From the NCBI RefSeq assembly GCF_035944375.1, contig NZ_DASZBE010000007.1: a stretch of DNA of 64,000 bases, one strand, 5' to 3'. A program made the position numbers and the translations under genes. Positions within the stretch are counted from its first letter, which is position 1. Every line of letters begins with the position of its first letter. The notes beneath the pieces were generated by a model. The model was not told where the DNA came from. It worked only from the letters and a program-made list of their open reading frames with translations, and made no database searches. The DNA comes from Allobosea sp035944375 (lineage in GTDB: Bacteria; Pseudomonadota; Alphaproteobacteria; Rhizobiales; Beijerinckiaceae). Below are positions 9,295 through 18,801 of the stretch, one piece after another.

Positions 9295-10737
9295 TCAGGG
9301 CGCGATGAAATGGTCGGTCGCGGTCACCATCTCGCCGGCGAAGAGATCGGCGGCGGTGAAGGTGATGACCTGCGTCTTCTCGGGGCGGATGTCGGGCGGC
9401 AGGGTGACGAGGACGCGCACCTCCCGCGACGAGTCGGGCGCGACCGAGACGACCGGGCGCAGATCTGCCGTCGCGGCGACGCCGACCGCCTCGATCCGGA
9501 CGCCCGGCAGGCCATGCACCGTCAGGGCGACAGGGCGTTCGTCGGGCCGCTTGTTCAGGATGCGGATGGTATAGGCGTTGCGGATCGAGCCGTCGCTCAG
9601 CCGGACGAAGAGCGGCGAGCGGTCGTGCAGCACGGACATCTCGATCGTGCGGCGCGTGGCGAGCTGATAGACCATGGCTCCGCCGACCACCAGGATCAGC
9701 GCGGCATAGATCATCGTACGCAGGCGCAGCGGGTTGTAGATCGGCTTCTCGCCGGCGATGCGGCGCTTGACGTTGTCGTCAGTATCGTAGCCGATCAGCC
9801 CCTTGGGGCGGCTGATCTTTTCCATGACGTTGTCGCAGGCGTCGATGCACAGGCCGCACTGGATGCAGTCGAGCTGGGCGCCGTCGCGGATGTCGATGCC
9901 GGTCGGGCAGACGGCGACGCATTGGCGGCAGTCGACGCAGTCGCCCGCCGGTTCGCCCTGGGCGCGCAGCCGCTCGGCCTGCTTTACCGAGACGCGCGGA
10001 TCGCCGCGGTCATAGCGATAGGTGACGTTCAGGGCGTCGTCATCGGTCAGCGCGGCCTGGATGCGCGGCCAGGGGCACATGTAGTTGCAGACCTGCTCCC
10101 GCATGATGCCGGCCAGCGCATAGGTTGTGAAGGTCAGGATCGCGATGAAGGCATAGGCCGTGAACGGGGCCTGGAGCGTCGCGAGGTCGCGCACCAGCGT
10201 CGGCGCGTCGGCGAAGTAGAGCACCCAGGCGCCACCGGTCCACCAGGCGATCATCAGCCAGACGAAGTGCTTGGCCGTCTTTCGCCAGACCTTGCTGGCG
10301 GTCCAGGGACCTTCGTCGAGCTTGATGCGCTCGCGCCGGTCGCCTTCGAAAAAGCGCTCCACCGTCAGGAAGAGATCGGTCCAGACGGTCTGCGGGCAGA
10401 GATAGCCGCACCAGACCCGACCGGCGACCGCGTTCATCATGAACAGCACGAAGGCGGCCATGATGAGCAGGCCGGTGAAGTAGTAGACCTCCTGCGGCCA
10501 GATCTCGATGAAGAAAAAGTAGAACCGCGCATTGGCGATGTCGGCCAGAACCGCCTGGTTCGGCAGGTTCGGCCCGCGGTCCCAGCGCAGGAAGGGCAGC
10601 AGGTAGTACACGCCGAGACAGAGCCCGAGGATCAGCCACTTGGCGCGCCGGTAGGGACCGGACACGCTTTGCGGATAGACCTTCTTCGTCGCCGCAAAGA
10701 GCGGCAGGTCGCCGAGCTCCGTCTCCTGGGTGGCCAT
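9295..10737 (-). CDS. ccoG: Cytochrome c oxidase accessory protein CcoG/FixG
   Basis: A 480-residue membrane ferredoxin-like protein. About five membrane segments hold cysteine-containing loops, including MMNAVAGRVWCGYLCPQ. Two [4Fe-4S] motifs around residues 263-300 read CVDCRQCVAVCPTG and CIQCGLCIDACD. The C-terminal 120 residues form the Ig-like domain of FixG. CcoG is reported to act as a cupric reductase supplying Cu(I) for cbb3 assembly. It starts 2 bases after the ccoP stop, so the structural and assembly genes are one transcription unit here. Confidence 0.95.
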   Translation of the reverse strand: MATQETELGDLPLFAATKKVYPQSVSGPYRRAKWLILGLCLGVYYLLPFLRWDRGPNLPNQAVLADIANARFYFFFIEIWPQEVYYFTGLLIMAAFVLFMMNAVAGRVWCGYLCPQTVWTDLFLTVERFFEGDRRERIKLDEGPWTASKVWRKTAKHFVWLMIAWWTGGAWVLYFADAPTLVRDLATLQAPFTAYAFIAILTFTTYALAGIMREQVCNYMCPWPRIQAALTDDDALNVTYRYDRGDPRVSVKQAERLRAQGEPAGDCVDCRQCVAVCPTGIDIRDGAQLDCIQCGLCIDACDNVMEKISRPKGLIGYDTDDNVKRRIAGEKPIYNPLRLRTMIYAALILVVGGAMVYQLATRRTIEMSVLHDRSPLFVRLSDGSIRNAYTIRILNKRPDERPVALTVHGLPGVRIEAVGVAATADLRPVVSVAPDSSREVRVLVTLPPDIRPEKTQVITFTAADLFAGEMVTATDHFIAP

Positions 10738-10739
10738 GA

Positions 10740-11624
10740 CTACTGGCCCCCTCCGAGCGAATGGACGTAGAGGGTCAGGGCCTTCACAGTCGTGGGGTCG
10801 AGGCGCTGGCTCCAGGCCGGCATCACGCCGGCGCGGCTGTTGGCGATGGTCTCGGTGAGCGAGGCCATGTCCATGCCGTAGAGCGAGATCGCATCGGTCA
10901 GGTTGGGCGCGCCGAGCTCCTTGTTGCCCTTGCCCGCGTCGCCATGGCAGGCGGCGCAGTTGGTGGCGAATAGCTCAGGTCCCTTGGCCAGGTCCACGCC
11001 CTGCTCCGTCGGCAGGCCGGCAAGCGCGCGGACATGGTTGGCGACGACGCGGATTTCGGCCGGCTTCAGAACGCCGTCCTTGCCGAAGGCCGGCATCTGG
11101 CTGACGCGAGTCTCGGCATTGCCGGCGACGCGGATGCCGTGCTGCAGCGTCTGGTGGATCTCGTCGAGCGTGCCGCCCCAGAGCCATTCGTCGTCGTTCA
11201 GATTGGGGTAGCCCTTGGCTCCCCCGCCGCCGACGCCGTGGCAGGCGGCGCAGTTGTCCCCGAACGCGGCCTTGCCCTGCGCCATGGCGATGCGGAAGAG
11301 CGAGGGATCGGCCTTGATCTGTTCGAGCGACGCTTCGGTCAGCCCGGCCGCCTGGCTGGCGCGCTGCTGCTGCAGCAAAGCGAGGTCCCGGGCGATGTCG
11401 TTGCGCGAGGCGTAGCCGATCACGCCCTGGGTCGTCGTGGTGATCAGCGGCCAGGCCGGATAGACGACCCAATAGCCCACGGACCAGACGATCGTGGCGT
11501 AGAAGATGCCGAGCCACCAGCGCGGCAGCGGCGTGTTGAGTTCGCGGATCCCGTCCCATTCATGGCCGGTCGTGGACACTCCAGTATGGGCGTCCACTTC
11601 GTGTTTGTCCTGATGCTGAGCCAT
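10740..11624 (-). CDS. ccoP: cbb3 cytochrome c oxidase subunit III (dihaem)
   Basis: A 294-residue subunit with one membrane segment (about residues 37-58) and two c-type haem sites, CAACH at 125-129 and CAACH at 223-227, each followed by a distal Met (QMPAF and VMPAW). CcoP passes electrons from soluble cytochromes to CcoO. The cytosolic N-terminus has the conserved EWDGIRELNTPLPRWW. It starts 3 bases after the ccoQ stop. Confidence 0.96.
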   Translation of the reverse strand: MAQHQDKHEVDAHTGVSTTGHEWDGIRELNTPLPRWWLGIFYATIVWSVGYWVVYPAWPLITTTTQGVIGYASRNDIARDLALLQQQRASQAAGLTEASLEQIKADPSLFRIAMAQGKAAFGDNCAACHGVGGGGAKGYPNLNDDEWLWGGTLDEIHQTLQHGIRVAGNAETRVSQMPAFGKDGVLKPAEIRVVANHVRALAGLPTEQGVDLAKGPELFATNCAACHGDAGKGNKELGAPNLTDAISLYGMDMASLTETIANSRAGVMPAWSQRLDPTTVKALTLYVHSLGGGQ

Positions 11625-11627
11625 GAT

Positions 11628-11783
11628 TCAGTCGTCCTGCAGCGGGGTGCGGGCCGCCTCCTCGAACCGGGCCCGGTTGGCCGGCCAGAAGGCGTAGACG
11701 CAGACGGCGAGAAAGATTCCGACGAAGTAGAGGAGGCCGGCCGATTGCGCGAAGCGCGCGAGCCACTGATAGGTCGTGTCCAT
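11628..11783 (-). CDS. ccoQ: cbb3 oxidase small subunit CcoQ/FixQ
   Basis: A 51-residue single-span protein (GLLYFVGIFLAVCVYAFWP) followed by a basic then acidic tail NRARFEEAARTPLQDD, as in CcoQ. It stabilises the contact of CcoP with the core. The start at 11783 lies just after the ccoO stop at 11795. A longer frame on the same strand runs through ccoO out of phase and is not coding. Confidence 0.93.
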   Translation of the reverse strand: MDTTYQWLARFAQSAGLLYFVGIFLAVCVYAFWPANRARFEEAARTPLQDD

Positions 11784-11794
11784 GGTGCCCTCGC

Positions 11795-12559
11795 TCAGCG
11801 GATGTTGGCTTTGTTGTCGTAGAGCTTGAAGTCGACGAGCGTGCCGAGCACCTGGAGATAGGCGATCAGCGCGTCGGCCTCGGTGATGCGGGTCGGGTCG
11901 CCGTCGAAATCGCGGGCCTGGGCCTTCGGGTAGCGCGCTTCGAGTTCGCCCTGCTTGGGATGGTCCGGCGTGGCCTGGGCGCGCAGGTCGCTCGCGGCCT
12001 GGGCGATCATCTCGTCGGTGTAGGGCACCCCGCCGCCGCGATTGGCGCGCAGTTCGTCGGCGATGTCGTTGAACTTCAGCTCCGTCTTCGTCAGGAAGGG
12101 GTACCCCGGCATGATCGACTGCGGAACCAGCGAGCGCGGATTGACCAGATGGTCGCGCTGCCATTCGTCGGAATACTTGCCGCCGACGCGGGCGAGGTCC
12201 GGTCCCGTGCGCTTCGAGCCCCACTGGAAGGGCTTGTCGTACATGCTCTCAGCTGCCAGCGAGTAGTGCCCATAGCGCTCGACCTCGTCGCGCAGCGGCC
12301 GGATCATCTGGCTGTGGCAGTTGTAGCAGCCCTCGCGGACATAGATCGCACGGCCGGCCAGTTCGAGCGGCGTGTAGGGCCGCATGCCCTGGACCTTCTC
12401 GATCGTGTTCTTCAGGTAGAAGAGCGGGGCGATCTCGACCAGACCGCCGACCGAGATCACCAGCAGGACGCCGATGATCAGGACGATGGAGTTGGTCTCG
12501 AAGATCTTGTGCTTGGACCAGAGCGACTTGCGCGGGGGCTTGGTTTCGATGGTGGTCAT
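11795..12559 (-). CDS. ccoO: cbb3 cytochrome c oxidase subunit II (monohaem)
   Basis: A 254-residue subunit with one N-terminal membrane segment (about residues 25-46) and the haem c motif C78-Y-N-C81-H82 in GCYNCHSQMIRP. The axial Met is probably in SIMPGYPF. It receives electrons from CcoP and feeds CcoN. It lies 11 bases after ccoN in the operon. Confidence 0.96.
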   Translation of the reverse strand: MTTIETKPPRKSLWSKHKIFETNSIVLIIGVLLVISVGGLVEIAPLFYLKNTIEKVQGMRPYTPLELAGRAIYVREGCYNCHSQMIRPLRDEVERYGHYSLAAESMYDKPFQWGSKRTGPDLARVGGKYSDEWQRDHLVNPRSLVPQSIMPGYPFLTKTELKFNDIADELRANRGGGVPYTDEMIAQAASDLRAQATPDHPKQGELEARYPKAQARDFDGDPTRITEADALIAYLQVLGTLVDFKLYDNKANIR

Positions 12560-12570
12560 GAGAGCGGTCC

Positions 12571-14238
12571 TTACTCGGCCGGCACGAGGCGGGGCTGAAG
12601 CGGGGCGTTATCCTGGGCGCTCTCCGGCTCGCCGCTGGTGATGGTCATCCAGACGTTGAAGACCATGATCAGCGCGCCGGCCAGGAACAGCGCGCCGCCG
12701 AGCGCGCGGATGACGTAGAAGGGGTGCATCGCCGCGACCGTCTCGATGAAGGAGTATTCGAGGAAGCCGAGCGAGGTGTAGGCGCGCCACATCAGGCCCT
12801 GGAGGATGCCCGAGACCCACATCGCCGAAATGTAGAGCACGATGCCGAGCGTCGAGATCCAGAAATGCCAGTTCACCAGCTTGAGCGAATACAGCTCCTT
12901 GCGGTTCCAGAGCCAGGGCACGAGGCAATATATCGCGCCGAAGGAGATGTAGGCGACCCAGCCGAGCGCGCCGGAATGGACGTGGCCGATGGTCCAGTCG
13001 GTGTAGTGCGACAGCGAGTTGACCGCCTTGATCGACATCAGCGGGCCCTCGAAGGTCGACATGCCGTAGAAGGCGAGCGAGACGACCATGAGGCGCAGCA
13101 CGGGGTCGGTGCGCAGCTTGTCCCAGGCCCCCGAAAGGGTCATGATTCCGTTGATCATGCCGCCCCAGGAGGGCATCCAGAGCATGATCGAGAAGGTCAT
13201 GCCGAGCGTCTGCGCCCAGTCGGGCAGGGCGGTGTAGTGCAGATGGTGGGGGCCGGCCCAGATATAGATGAAGATCAGCGCCCAGAAGTGAATGATCGAG
13301 AGCCGGTAGCTGTAGACCGGCCGGTTCGCGCGCTTGGGCACGAAGTAGTACATGATCGCGAGGAAGCCGGCGGTGAGGAAGAAGCCGACCGCGTTATGGC
13401 CGTACCACCACTGGAACATGGCATCCTGCACGCCCGACCAGACGATGTAGGACTTCGGCGAGAAGATCGAGACCGGCAGCGCCAGGTTGTTGCCGAGATG
13501 CAGGACCGCGATGGTGACGATGAAGGCGAGGTAGAACCAGTTCGCCACATAGATGTGGGGTTCCTTGCGCTTCGCCAGCGTCAGCAGGAAGACCAGCAGA
13601 TAGACGACCCAGACGATGGTCAGCCAGAGATCGGCATACCATTCCGGCTCGGCGTATTCCTTGCCCTGGGTGATGCCGAGCAGGTAGCCCGTGCCGGCGA
13701 TGACGATGAACAGGTTGTAGCCCAGCACCACGAACCAGGGTGCCAGATCGCCCGCCAGCCGGGCGCGCGAGGTGCGCTGGACGACGTAGAACGAGGTCGC
13801 GATCAGCACGTTGCCGCCGAAGGCGAAGATCACCGCCGAGGTGTGCAGCGGGCGCAGGCGTCCAAAATTGATCCAGGGCAGATCGAAGTTCAGCACCGGA
13901 AAGGCGAGCTGGAGCGCGATGATCAGCCCGACCGTGAAGCCGGCGATGCCCCAGAACATCGCCGCGATGGTGCCGAACTTGACCGGATCCATGTTGTAGT
14001 TGGGCCGGCCCTCGATCTCCTGCGGCGCGGGCCCGGTGCCCGGCTTGAAGCAGCGGTTGCCGATGAGAAAGACCGTGGCGAGGGCCGCCGCCATGCCGAC
14101 CGCGGCATGGAAGGCGTAGGCGCCATGGTCGGTCTTCGCGGCGATCAGCAGCAGCCCCAGGAAGGATACCGCGGCGAGCGCGATGCCCGTCAACTCGCCT
14201 ATCGTCGCCTGTCGGATCGGATTGCCCGTCGTCGCCAT
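12571..14238 (-). CDS. ccoN: cbb3 cytochrome c oxidase subunit I
   Basis: A 555-residue polytopic haem-copper subunit. The expected histidines are visible: PLHTSAV early, WWYGHNAVGF, GPHHLHYTALPDW (the CuB pair) and DWTIGHVHSGALGW (haem ligands). This is the catalytic centre of the high-affinity oxidase used at low oxygen. It is first in the leftward operon ccoNOQPGHIS. A perfect FNR/FixK site lies 81 bases upstream of its start. Confidence 0.97.
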   Translation of the reverse strand: MATTGNPIRQATIGELTGIALAAVSFLGLLLIAAKTDHGAYAFHAAVGMAAALATVFLIGNRCFKPGTGPAPQEIEGRPNYNMDPVKFGTIAAMFWGIAGFTVGLIIALQLAFPVLNFDLPWINFGRLRPLHTSAVIFAFGGNVLIATSFYVVQRTSRARLAGDLAPWFVVLGYNLFIVIAGTGYLLGITQGKEYAEPEWYADLWLTIVWVVYLLVFLLTLAKRKEPHIYVANWFYLAFIVTIAVLHLGNNLALPVSIFSPKSYIVWSGVQDAMFQWWYGHNAVGFFLTAGFLAIMYYFVPKRANRPVYSYRLSIIHFWALIFIYIWAGPHHLHYTALPDWAQTLGMTFSIMLWMPSWGGMINGIMTLSGAWDKLRTDPVLRLMVVSLAFYGMSTFEGPLMSIKAVNSLSHYTDWTIGHVHSGALGWVAYISFGAIYCLVPWLWNRKELYSLKLVNWHFWISTLGIVLYISAMWVSGILQGLMWRAYTSLGFLEYSFIETVAAMHPFYVIRALGGALFLAGALIMVFNVWMTITSGEPESAQDNAPLQPRLVPAE

Positions 14239-14318
14239 GCCCAGCCCCTGCTCACCCTGCGGCGCTCTTCGCGCACGCTGTCATGGCCGAGGCTTAGAGG
14301 GGGCTGCACCCGCGGGCT

Positions 14319-14332
14319 TTGATGCATATCAA
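14319..14332 (-). promoter_or_regulatory. FNR/FixK-type anaerobox upstream of ccoN
   Basis: TTGATGCATATCAA matches the TTGAT-N4-ATCAA consensus at all ten defined positions. It is centred about 87 bases before the ccoN start codon, a usual place for activation of cbb3 operons by FixK or FNR/Anr proteins under low oxygen. No fixK or fixL gene is in the window. Confidence 0.88.
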
Positions 14333-14360
14333 GGGGCCCGCGGGACGGGGTGTCGCAGCT

Positions 14361-15326
14361 TCAGACGACGAGGTCCTTGGCAGGCACCGGCTCGCCGCGC
14401 GAAACATGGGCGATGTTGGCGAACATGCGCGAGACGGTGGGGGCGAAATTGTCCGCGGCCATCGCCGCGAGATGCGGCGTGACCACGAGATTGTCGAGCG
14501 TCAGCAATTCGCTGTCGGCCGGCAGCGGCTCGATCGCGTAGACATCCATTGCGGCGCCGGCGATCGCTCGCGCGCGCAGCGCAGTGACCAGCGCCGATTC
14601 GTCGACGACGCCGCCGCGCGCGACGTTGATGAGCACAGCCGTCTTCTTCATCTTGCCGAAGGCCTCGCGGCCGATCAGGTTGGTGGTCTCGGGCGTCAGC
14701 GGACAGTGCAGCGAGACGACGTCCGCCTGCGCCAGGATCTCGTCGAGGCTGGCATGGCGGACGCCGAGCGCGGCTTCCTCCTCGGAAGTCAGGGGGTGGC
14801 GCTTGCTGTAGAGAATGGTGCAGCCGAAGCCCCGGAGCAGCCTGGCGACGTTCTGGCCGATCGCGCCGAAGCCGATGAGGCCGACGGTCTTGCCTGAGAG
14901 CATGAAGGTCTCGCCCGGCAGGCTGCCGGTGCTCCAATGGCCATTCTTCAGTTCGGCGTGGCCGTAGCCGATATAGCGCAGGGCCGAGATCATCAGCCCG
15001 AGCGCGAATTCGGCGACGGGAAGCGCGTTGCTGCCCGTCGTCCGGGCGACCTTAATGCCGAGTTCCCGGGCGGTGGCGATGTCGATGTTGTCGTAGCCCA
15101 CGCCCCATTTGTGCAGCAGCTTCAGCTTCTTGCCGGCGCGCAGGACGTCGCCGGAGACGGCGACCTGTCCGGAGATGGCGTAGTCGGCCTCGGCGATGAT
15201 CTCCTTCATGTGCTCGTCGCCGCGGGCGGTGCCATGGGTCAGCACGAAACCGGGCGGCAACAGCGCGCGCAGCTTCTCGGCGCGCGCCGGCGTGGTCATG
15301 TCGAGCAGGCAGATGGTCTCGGTCAT
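14361..15326 (-). CDS. D-2-hydroxyacid dehydrogenase (NAD(P)-dependent)
   Basis: A 321-residue protein of the D-isomer 2-hydroxyacid dehydrogenase family. The nucleotide-binding glycines are in VGLIGFGAIGQNVARLL (about residues 147-163), the catalytic Arg is in NVARGGVVDE, and the His is in VVTPHLAAM. It interconverts a 2-oxo acid and a D-2-hydroxy acid. It is the last gene of a leftward operon that starts with a peptide-type binding protein, 15 bases after the gamma-glutamyltransferase gene. The substrate is unknown. Confidence 0.9.
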   Translation of the reverse strand: MTETICLLDMTTPARAEKLRALLPPGFVLTHGTARGDEHMKEIIAEADYAISGQVAVSGDVLRAGKKLKLLHKWGVGYDNIDIATARELGIKVARTTGSNALPVAEFALGLMISALRYIGYGHAELKNGHWSTGSLPGETFMLSGKTVGLIGFGAIGQNVARLLRGFGCTILYSKRHPLTSEEEAALGVRHASLDEILAQADVVSLHCPLTPETTNLIGREAFGKMKKTAVLINVARGGVVDESALVTALRARAIAGAAMDVYAIEPLPADSELLTLDNLVVTPHLAAMAADNFAPTVSRMFANIAHVSRGEPVPAKDLVV

Positions 15327-15341
15327 CGTCTGGTTCCGTTG

Positions 15342-17027
15342 TCAGATCGTGAAGCGGGCGCCGGCGCGGGCGAGGCCGCCCGAGACTGCGACGGGCGTAC
15401 CGTCGGCGCGCCAGCAGGCGGCGCCGGTCAGCGTGCCGTCGTCGTTGAAGCGGATGGCGTTCATGCCGCCGGCGATGCGCGGCATCCGGACGATGCGGTG
15501 GCCGCGCGCGCGCAGCGCCTCCACCACGATCTCGGGGAAGGCCTCCTCGAGTTCGAGCACGCCGCCCTCCGTCCAGATGCGCGGCGCCTCGACCGCCTCC
15601 TGCAGGCTCATGCCGTGGTCGATCAGGTTGACGATCGCCTGCAGCGCCGAGGGGAAAATGCGCAGCGCGCCGGGCAGGCCGAGCGCGAAGGCCAGCCTGC
15701 CCTCCTTCAGCACGATCATCGGCGCCATGGAGGTGAAGACGCGCTTGCCGGGCGCGATCGAGAGCGCGCGGCCTGGATGCGGGTCGAAATTGAACATGTA
15801 GTTGTTGGCCAGCATCCCCGTGCCCGGGATCTGGGTGCAGGCGCCGAAGAGGCCGTTGATGGTCTGCGTCGCGGTGACGACATTGCCGTCCGCATCGGCG
15901 ACCGTGACATGGGTGGTGTCGGCCGACTCACCGCCCGAGAGACCGGCCGTCCAGCTCTTGGCGCGCTCCATCTCGATCAGGGCGCGGCGTTCGTCGGCAT
16001 AGGCCTTGTCGATCAGCCGGTCGACCGGCACCTCGACGAAGGCGGGATCGGCGGTGGCGACCGCGCGGTCGGCGAAGGCGATCTTCAGCGCCTCGGCCAG
16101 GAGATGGATCGCGTCGGGCGAACCGAATCCGAGCGCGCCGATGTCGTAGCCCTCGAGGATGTTCAGCATCTGCGCGATGTGCACACCCGAGGAGGCCGGC
16201 GGCGGAGGCCCCAGGATCTCGTGGCCGCGATAGTGGCCGCGGATCGGCTCGCGCGTCTCGACCCGGTAGGCGGCGAGATCGTGCTGGCCGATCAGCCCGC
16301 CATGGGCCGCCATGAAGTCGGTCAGCGCCTGGCCGAGCGGGCCGCCATAGAGCGCGGCGGGGCCGGTCTCGGCGATCAGGCTCAGGCTTTTGGCGTAATC
16401 GCTCTGGACCAGCCTCGTGCCCGCAGGCAGGGCCTGACCATCGCGCAGGAACAGCGCCGCGAGGCCCGGGTCACGCGAGAGATCGGCGATGTTGTCGGCG
16501 ATGCAGTTGGAGAGATAGGGCGTGACCGTGAAACCGCGGCCGGCCAGCGCGATGGCCGGCTGCAGGACGTCGGCGAGCGGCAGCGTGCCGAAGCGGGCGA
16601 GGGCCTCGCACCAGCCGGCGAGCGCGCCGGGCACCGCGACGGCCTTGGGGCCGACGACGTTCTCGCGGTCGTGCACGTCGCGCTGCTTGCCGATCTCGTC
16701 GGAGAGGCAGTCATACATGTCCGGCGTGGCGCGCCGCGGCGCGGTCGAGAGCCCGTCGAGCACGACATGGCGGCCGTCGGCCATGCGGATATGGGCAAGC
16801 CCGCCGCCGAGGATCCCGACCATCATCGGCTCGACCACGGTCAGCGCAAAGAGCGCGGCGACCGCCGCATCGACCGCATTGCCCCCCGCCAGCAGCATCT
16901 GCGAGCCCGCCGCCGAGGCGAGCGGATGATTGGTGACGACCATGCCGCGCGAGCCCGTCGCCGGCTTCTTGTCGCAGGTAAAGGGGGTGACGCGGGGCGC
17001 GCGGGCGGTGGCGGTCATGGCAGGCAT
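15342..17027 (-). CDS. Gamma-glutamyltransferase (Ntn hydrolase)
   Basis: A 561-residue member of the gamma-glutamyltransferase family. The self-cleavage and catalytic Thr is expected in ADTTHVTVADADGN, around residue 370, giving large and small chains. Other marks are GMVVTNHPLASAAG near the start and GGNAVDAAVAALFAL. No signal peptide is evident, so it is probably cytoplasmic, as for GGT-like acylases of this kind. Beside a peptide-type importer it may split gamma-glutamyl amides or related acylated compounds. Whether it is a true GGT or an acylase cannot be decided. Confidence 0.88.
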   Translation of the reverse strand: MPAMTATARAPRVTPFTCDKKPATGSRGMVVTNHPLASAAGSQMLLAGGNAVDAAVAALFALTVVEPMMVGILGGGLAHIRMADGRHVVLDGLSTAPRRATPDMYDCLSDEIGKQRDVHDRENVVGPKAVAVPGALAGWCEALARFGTLPLADVLQPAIALAGRGFTVTPYLSNCIADNIADLSRDPGLAALFLRDGQALPAGTRLVQSDYAKSLSLIAETGPAALYGGPLGQALTDFMAAHGGLIGQHDLAAYRVETREPIRGHYRGHEILGPPPPASSGVHIAQMLNILEGYDIGALGFGSPDAIHLLAEALKIAFADRAVATADPAFVEVPVDRLIDKAYADERRALIEMERAKSWTAGLSGGESADTTHVTVADADGNVVTATQTINGLFGACTQIPGTGMLANNYMFNFDPHPGRALSIAPGKRVFTSMAPMIVLKEGRLAFALGLPGALRIFPSALQAIVNLIDHGMSLQEAVEAPRIWTEGGVLELEEAFPEIVVEALRARGHRIVRMPRIAGGMNAIRFNDDGTLTGAACWRADGTPVAVSGGLARAGARFTI

Positions 17028-17119
17028 GCTTCCGGCACGAGGATGGACGGCGGCATCATCGCCTGTTCCGGCATGGCGTGGCGAGCCGCCGCGGGGTGCG
17101 CGGCGGCCGGCCGGTCGGA

Positions 17120-17947
17120 TCAGGCTTCGACCTTGCTGGCGAAATGCGCGATGAAGCGGGCGCAGATGTCGGTCAGCTTCTCGGTCAGCGCGGCGCCGGT
17201 CTCGGCGGAGCAGAGGCGCGGATCGCCCTTGGCGACGCCGAGATTGTAGGTCTCGTCATATTCGTTGGGCATCGCGACCTCGTGGCCCTCGAAGCTCGCG
17301 AGCCCCAGCCCGGTGAAGGGCAGGTCGAGGACCGGGTCGCGCTTCAGCGGCTTGGCGTCGGGGATCAGATCCTTGCGGATCAGCTCGGGGAAGAGGTGCA
17401 GGCCGATCGAGGTCAGCGGGTCGGCACCGTGGCCGGCGACGGCGGCTGCCTTGTCGGCCCCGCCGAGGATACCCGGCAGCAGGCCGTAGCCGATGCGCCA
17501 GAGATAAAGGCTCGGCAGCACGATGCCGTCTCGCTGATAAAGTTCGCGCGCCACCTCCGAGATTGGCCCGACATTGCCGCCATGGCCGTTGATGACGATG
17601 ATCCGGGTCAGGCCGTTGCGATGCAGCGAATCCACCATTTCGGCGATCACGGCGGTCAGTGTCGCCTGCGAGATCGCGATGCCACCGGTCATCGGGCCGA
17701 ACCAGTCGGCCCCGCCGAAGGGCAGGACGGGCGCGACCAGCGTGCGCGTGCCGGCCTTGGTTGCGCGGAGGGCGGCGAGCTCGGCGATCTTCTCGGCCAG
17801 CAGATAGTCGCCCATCGGGGCGTGCGGGCCCTGATCCTCATGGCTGCCCATCGGCAGGAGGATGACGGGGTTTTCGGCCAGGATCTCGCGGGCCTCGCCC
17901 CCGGTGATCGTGCCCATATGGACGAGGGGGTCGGTCTTGGCAGCCAT
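17120..17947 (-). CDS. Creatininase-family amidohydrolase
   Basis: A 275-residue protein of the creatininase family of metal amidohydrolases. Family motifs are GSHEDQGPHAPMGDYLLAE near residue 33 (Glu, His and Asp metal ligands), INGHGGNVGP around residue 120, and ASFEGHEVAMPNEYDE near the end. The start at 17947 gives the usual length; the frame stays open upstream over the permease gene but that part is a shadow. It sits between the permease pair and the gamma-glutamyltransferase gene. Members open lactam rings or cleave formyl/amide groups. Confidence 0.88.
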   Translation of the reverse strand: MAAKTDPLVHMGTITGGEAREILAENPVILLPMGSHEDQGPHAPMGDYLLAEKIAELAALRATKAGTRTLVAPVLPFGGADWFGPMTGGIAISQATLTAVIAEMVDSLHRNGLTRIIVINGHGGNVGPISEVARELYQRDGIVLPSLYLWRIGYGLLPGILGGADKAAAVAGHGADPLTSIGLHLFPELIRKDLIPDAKPLKRDPVLDLPFTGLGLASFEGHEVAMPNEYDETYNLGVAKGDPRLCSAETGAALTEKLTDICARFIAHFASKVEA

Positions 17948-17979
17948 GGGACTGTGTCCTTGCAGGTTTCGGTGGTGGT

Positions 17980-18801
17980 TCAACGGCCGGCGGTGCGCGG
18001 GTCGAGCGCGTCGCGCAGGCCGTCGCAGAGCAGGTTCATGGCGAGGATGGTGAGCGTCAGTGCGGCGCAGGGCCAGACCAGCAGCAGCGGCGCCTGCTCC
18101 ATGGTGGCGCGGGCGCCGCGGATCATCAGCCCCCAGGAAGGGGCGGGCGGGACGACGCCGAGACCAAGGAAGGAGAGCCCGCTCTCCAGCACGACGGCGG
18201 CGGCGACCGCGAGCGAGAGCTGGACCAGGATCGGCCCGGCGATGTTGGGCAGCACGGTCCGCAGCAAGAGATAGGCGGGCCTCGCGCCGAGCGCGCGCGT
18301 CGCCTCGACATAGTCCCGGCTCTTCACTGCGAGCACCTCCGCATGGGTGACGCGGGCGAAGCCCGGCAGATAGAGCACCGAGAGTACGAGGATCAGTGTC
18401 GCAGCGCCGGGGCCGAGCAGGGTCACCACCAAAAGAGCCAGAAGGATCGGCGGGAAGCAGAGCACGATGTCCATGCTGCGCACCGAGAGAAAGGCGGCCG
18501 CGCCCTTCCCCCAGCCGCCGATCAGGCCGAGCAGCACGCCGACGGCGCCGGCCGTCAGGGCGGAGATGAAGGCCACGCCCAGGCTGGTGCGGGCGCCCCA
18601 GAGCAGGCGCGAGAGCACGTCCCGCCCGAACTCGTCGCGGCCCAGCCAGGAGCCGGCCATCGGGCCGGCGAGCCGGTTGGCGACGTCCTGGCGGATCGGG
18701 TCGGGCAGGGGGAACAGCGGCGCGCAGAGGGCCGCCAGCGCGATCAGGGCGACGAAGCCGCCGGGCAGCCAAAGGCGCTTCAGATGCCGGTTGCCGCTCA
18801 T
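17980..18801 (-). CDS. Dipeptide/oligopeptide-type ABC permease, DppC-like
   Basis: A 273-residue permease with an N-terminal segment, then about five more, and the EAA-type loop HAEVLAVKSRDYVEATRALG followed by a Gly. The motif LAGPMAGSWLGRDEFGRDVLSR before the second segment is typical of DppC/OppC/NikC. It overlaps the upstream DppB-like gene by 4 bases. It pairs with that gene to import a peptide or small organic nutrient delivered by the binding protein. Confidence 0.93.
   Translation of the reverse strand: MSGNRHLKRLWLPGGFVALIALAALCAPLFPLPDPIRQDVANRLAGPMAGSWLGRDEFGRDVLSRLLWGARTSLGVAFISALTAGAVGVLLGLIGGWGKGAAAFLSVRSMDIVLCFPPILLALLVVTLLGPGAATLILVLSVLYLPGFARVTHAEVLAVKSRDYVEATRALGARPAYLLLRTVLPNIAGPILVQLSLAVAAAVVLESGLSFLGLGVVPPAPSWGLMIRGARATMEQAPLLLVWPCAALTLTILAMNLLCDGLRDALDPRTAGR

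Noticed and set aside
6797..9574. A 925-residue rightward frame opposite the cco genes
   Set aside because: It is a shadow caused by GC-rich codons on the opposite strand: low complexity, rich in Arg, Gly, Ala and Asp, no domain, and it covers three well-recognised cco genes.
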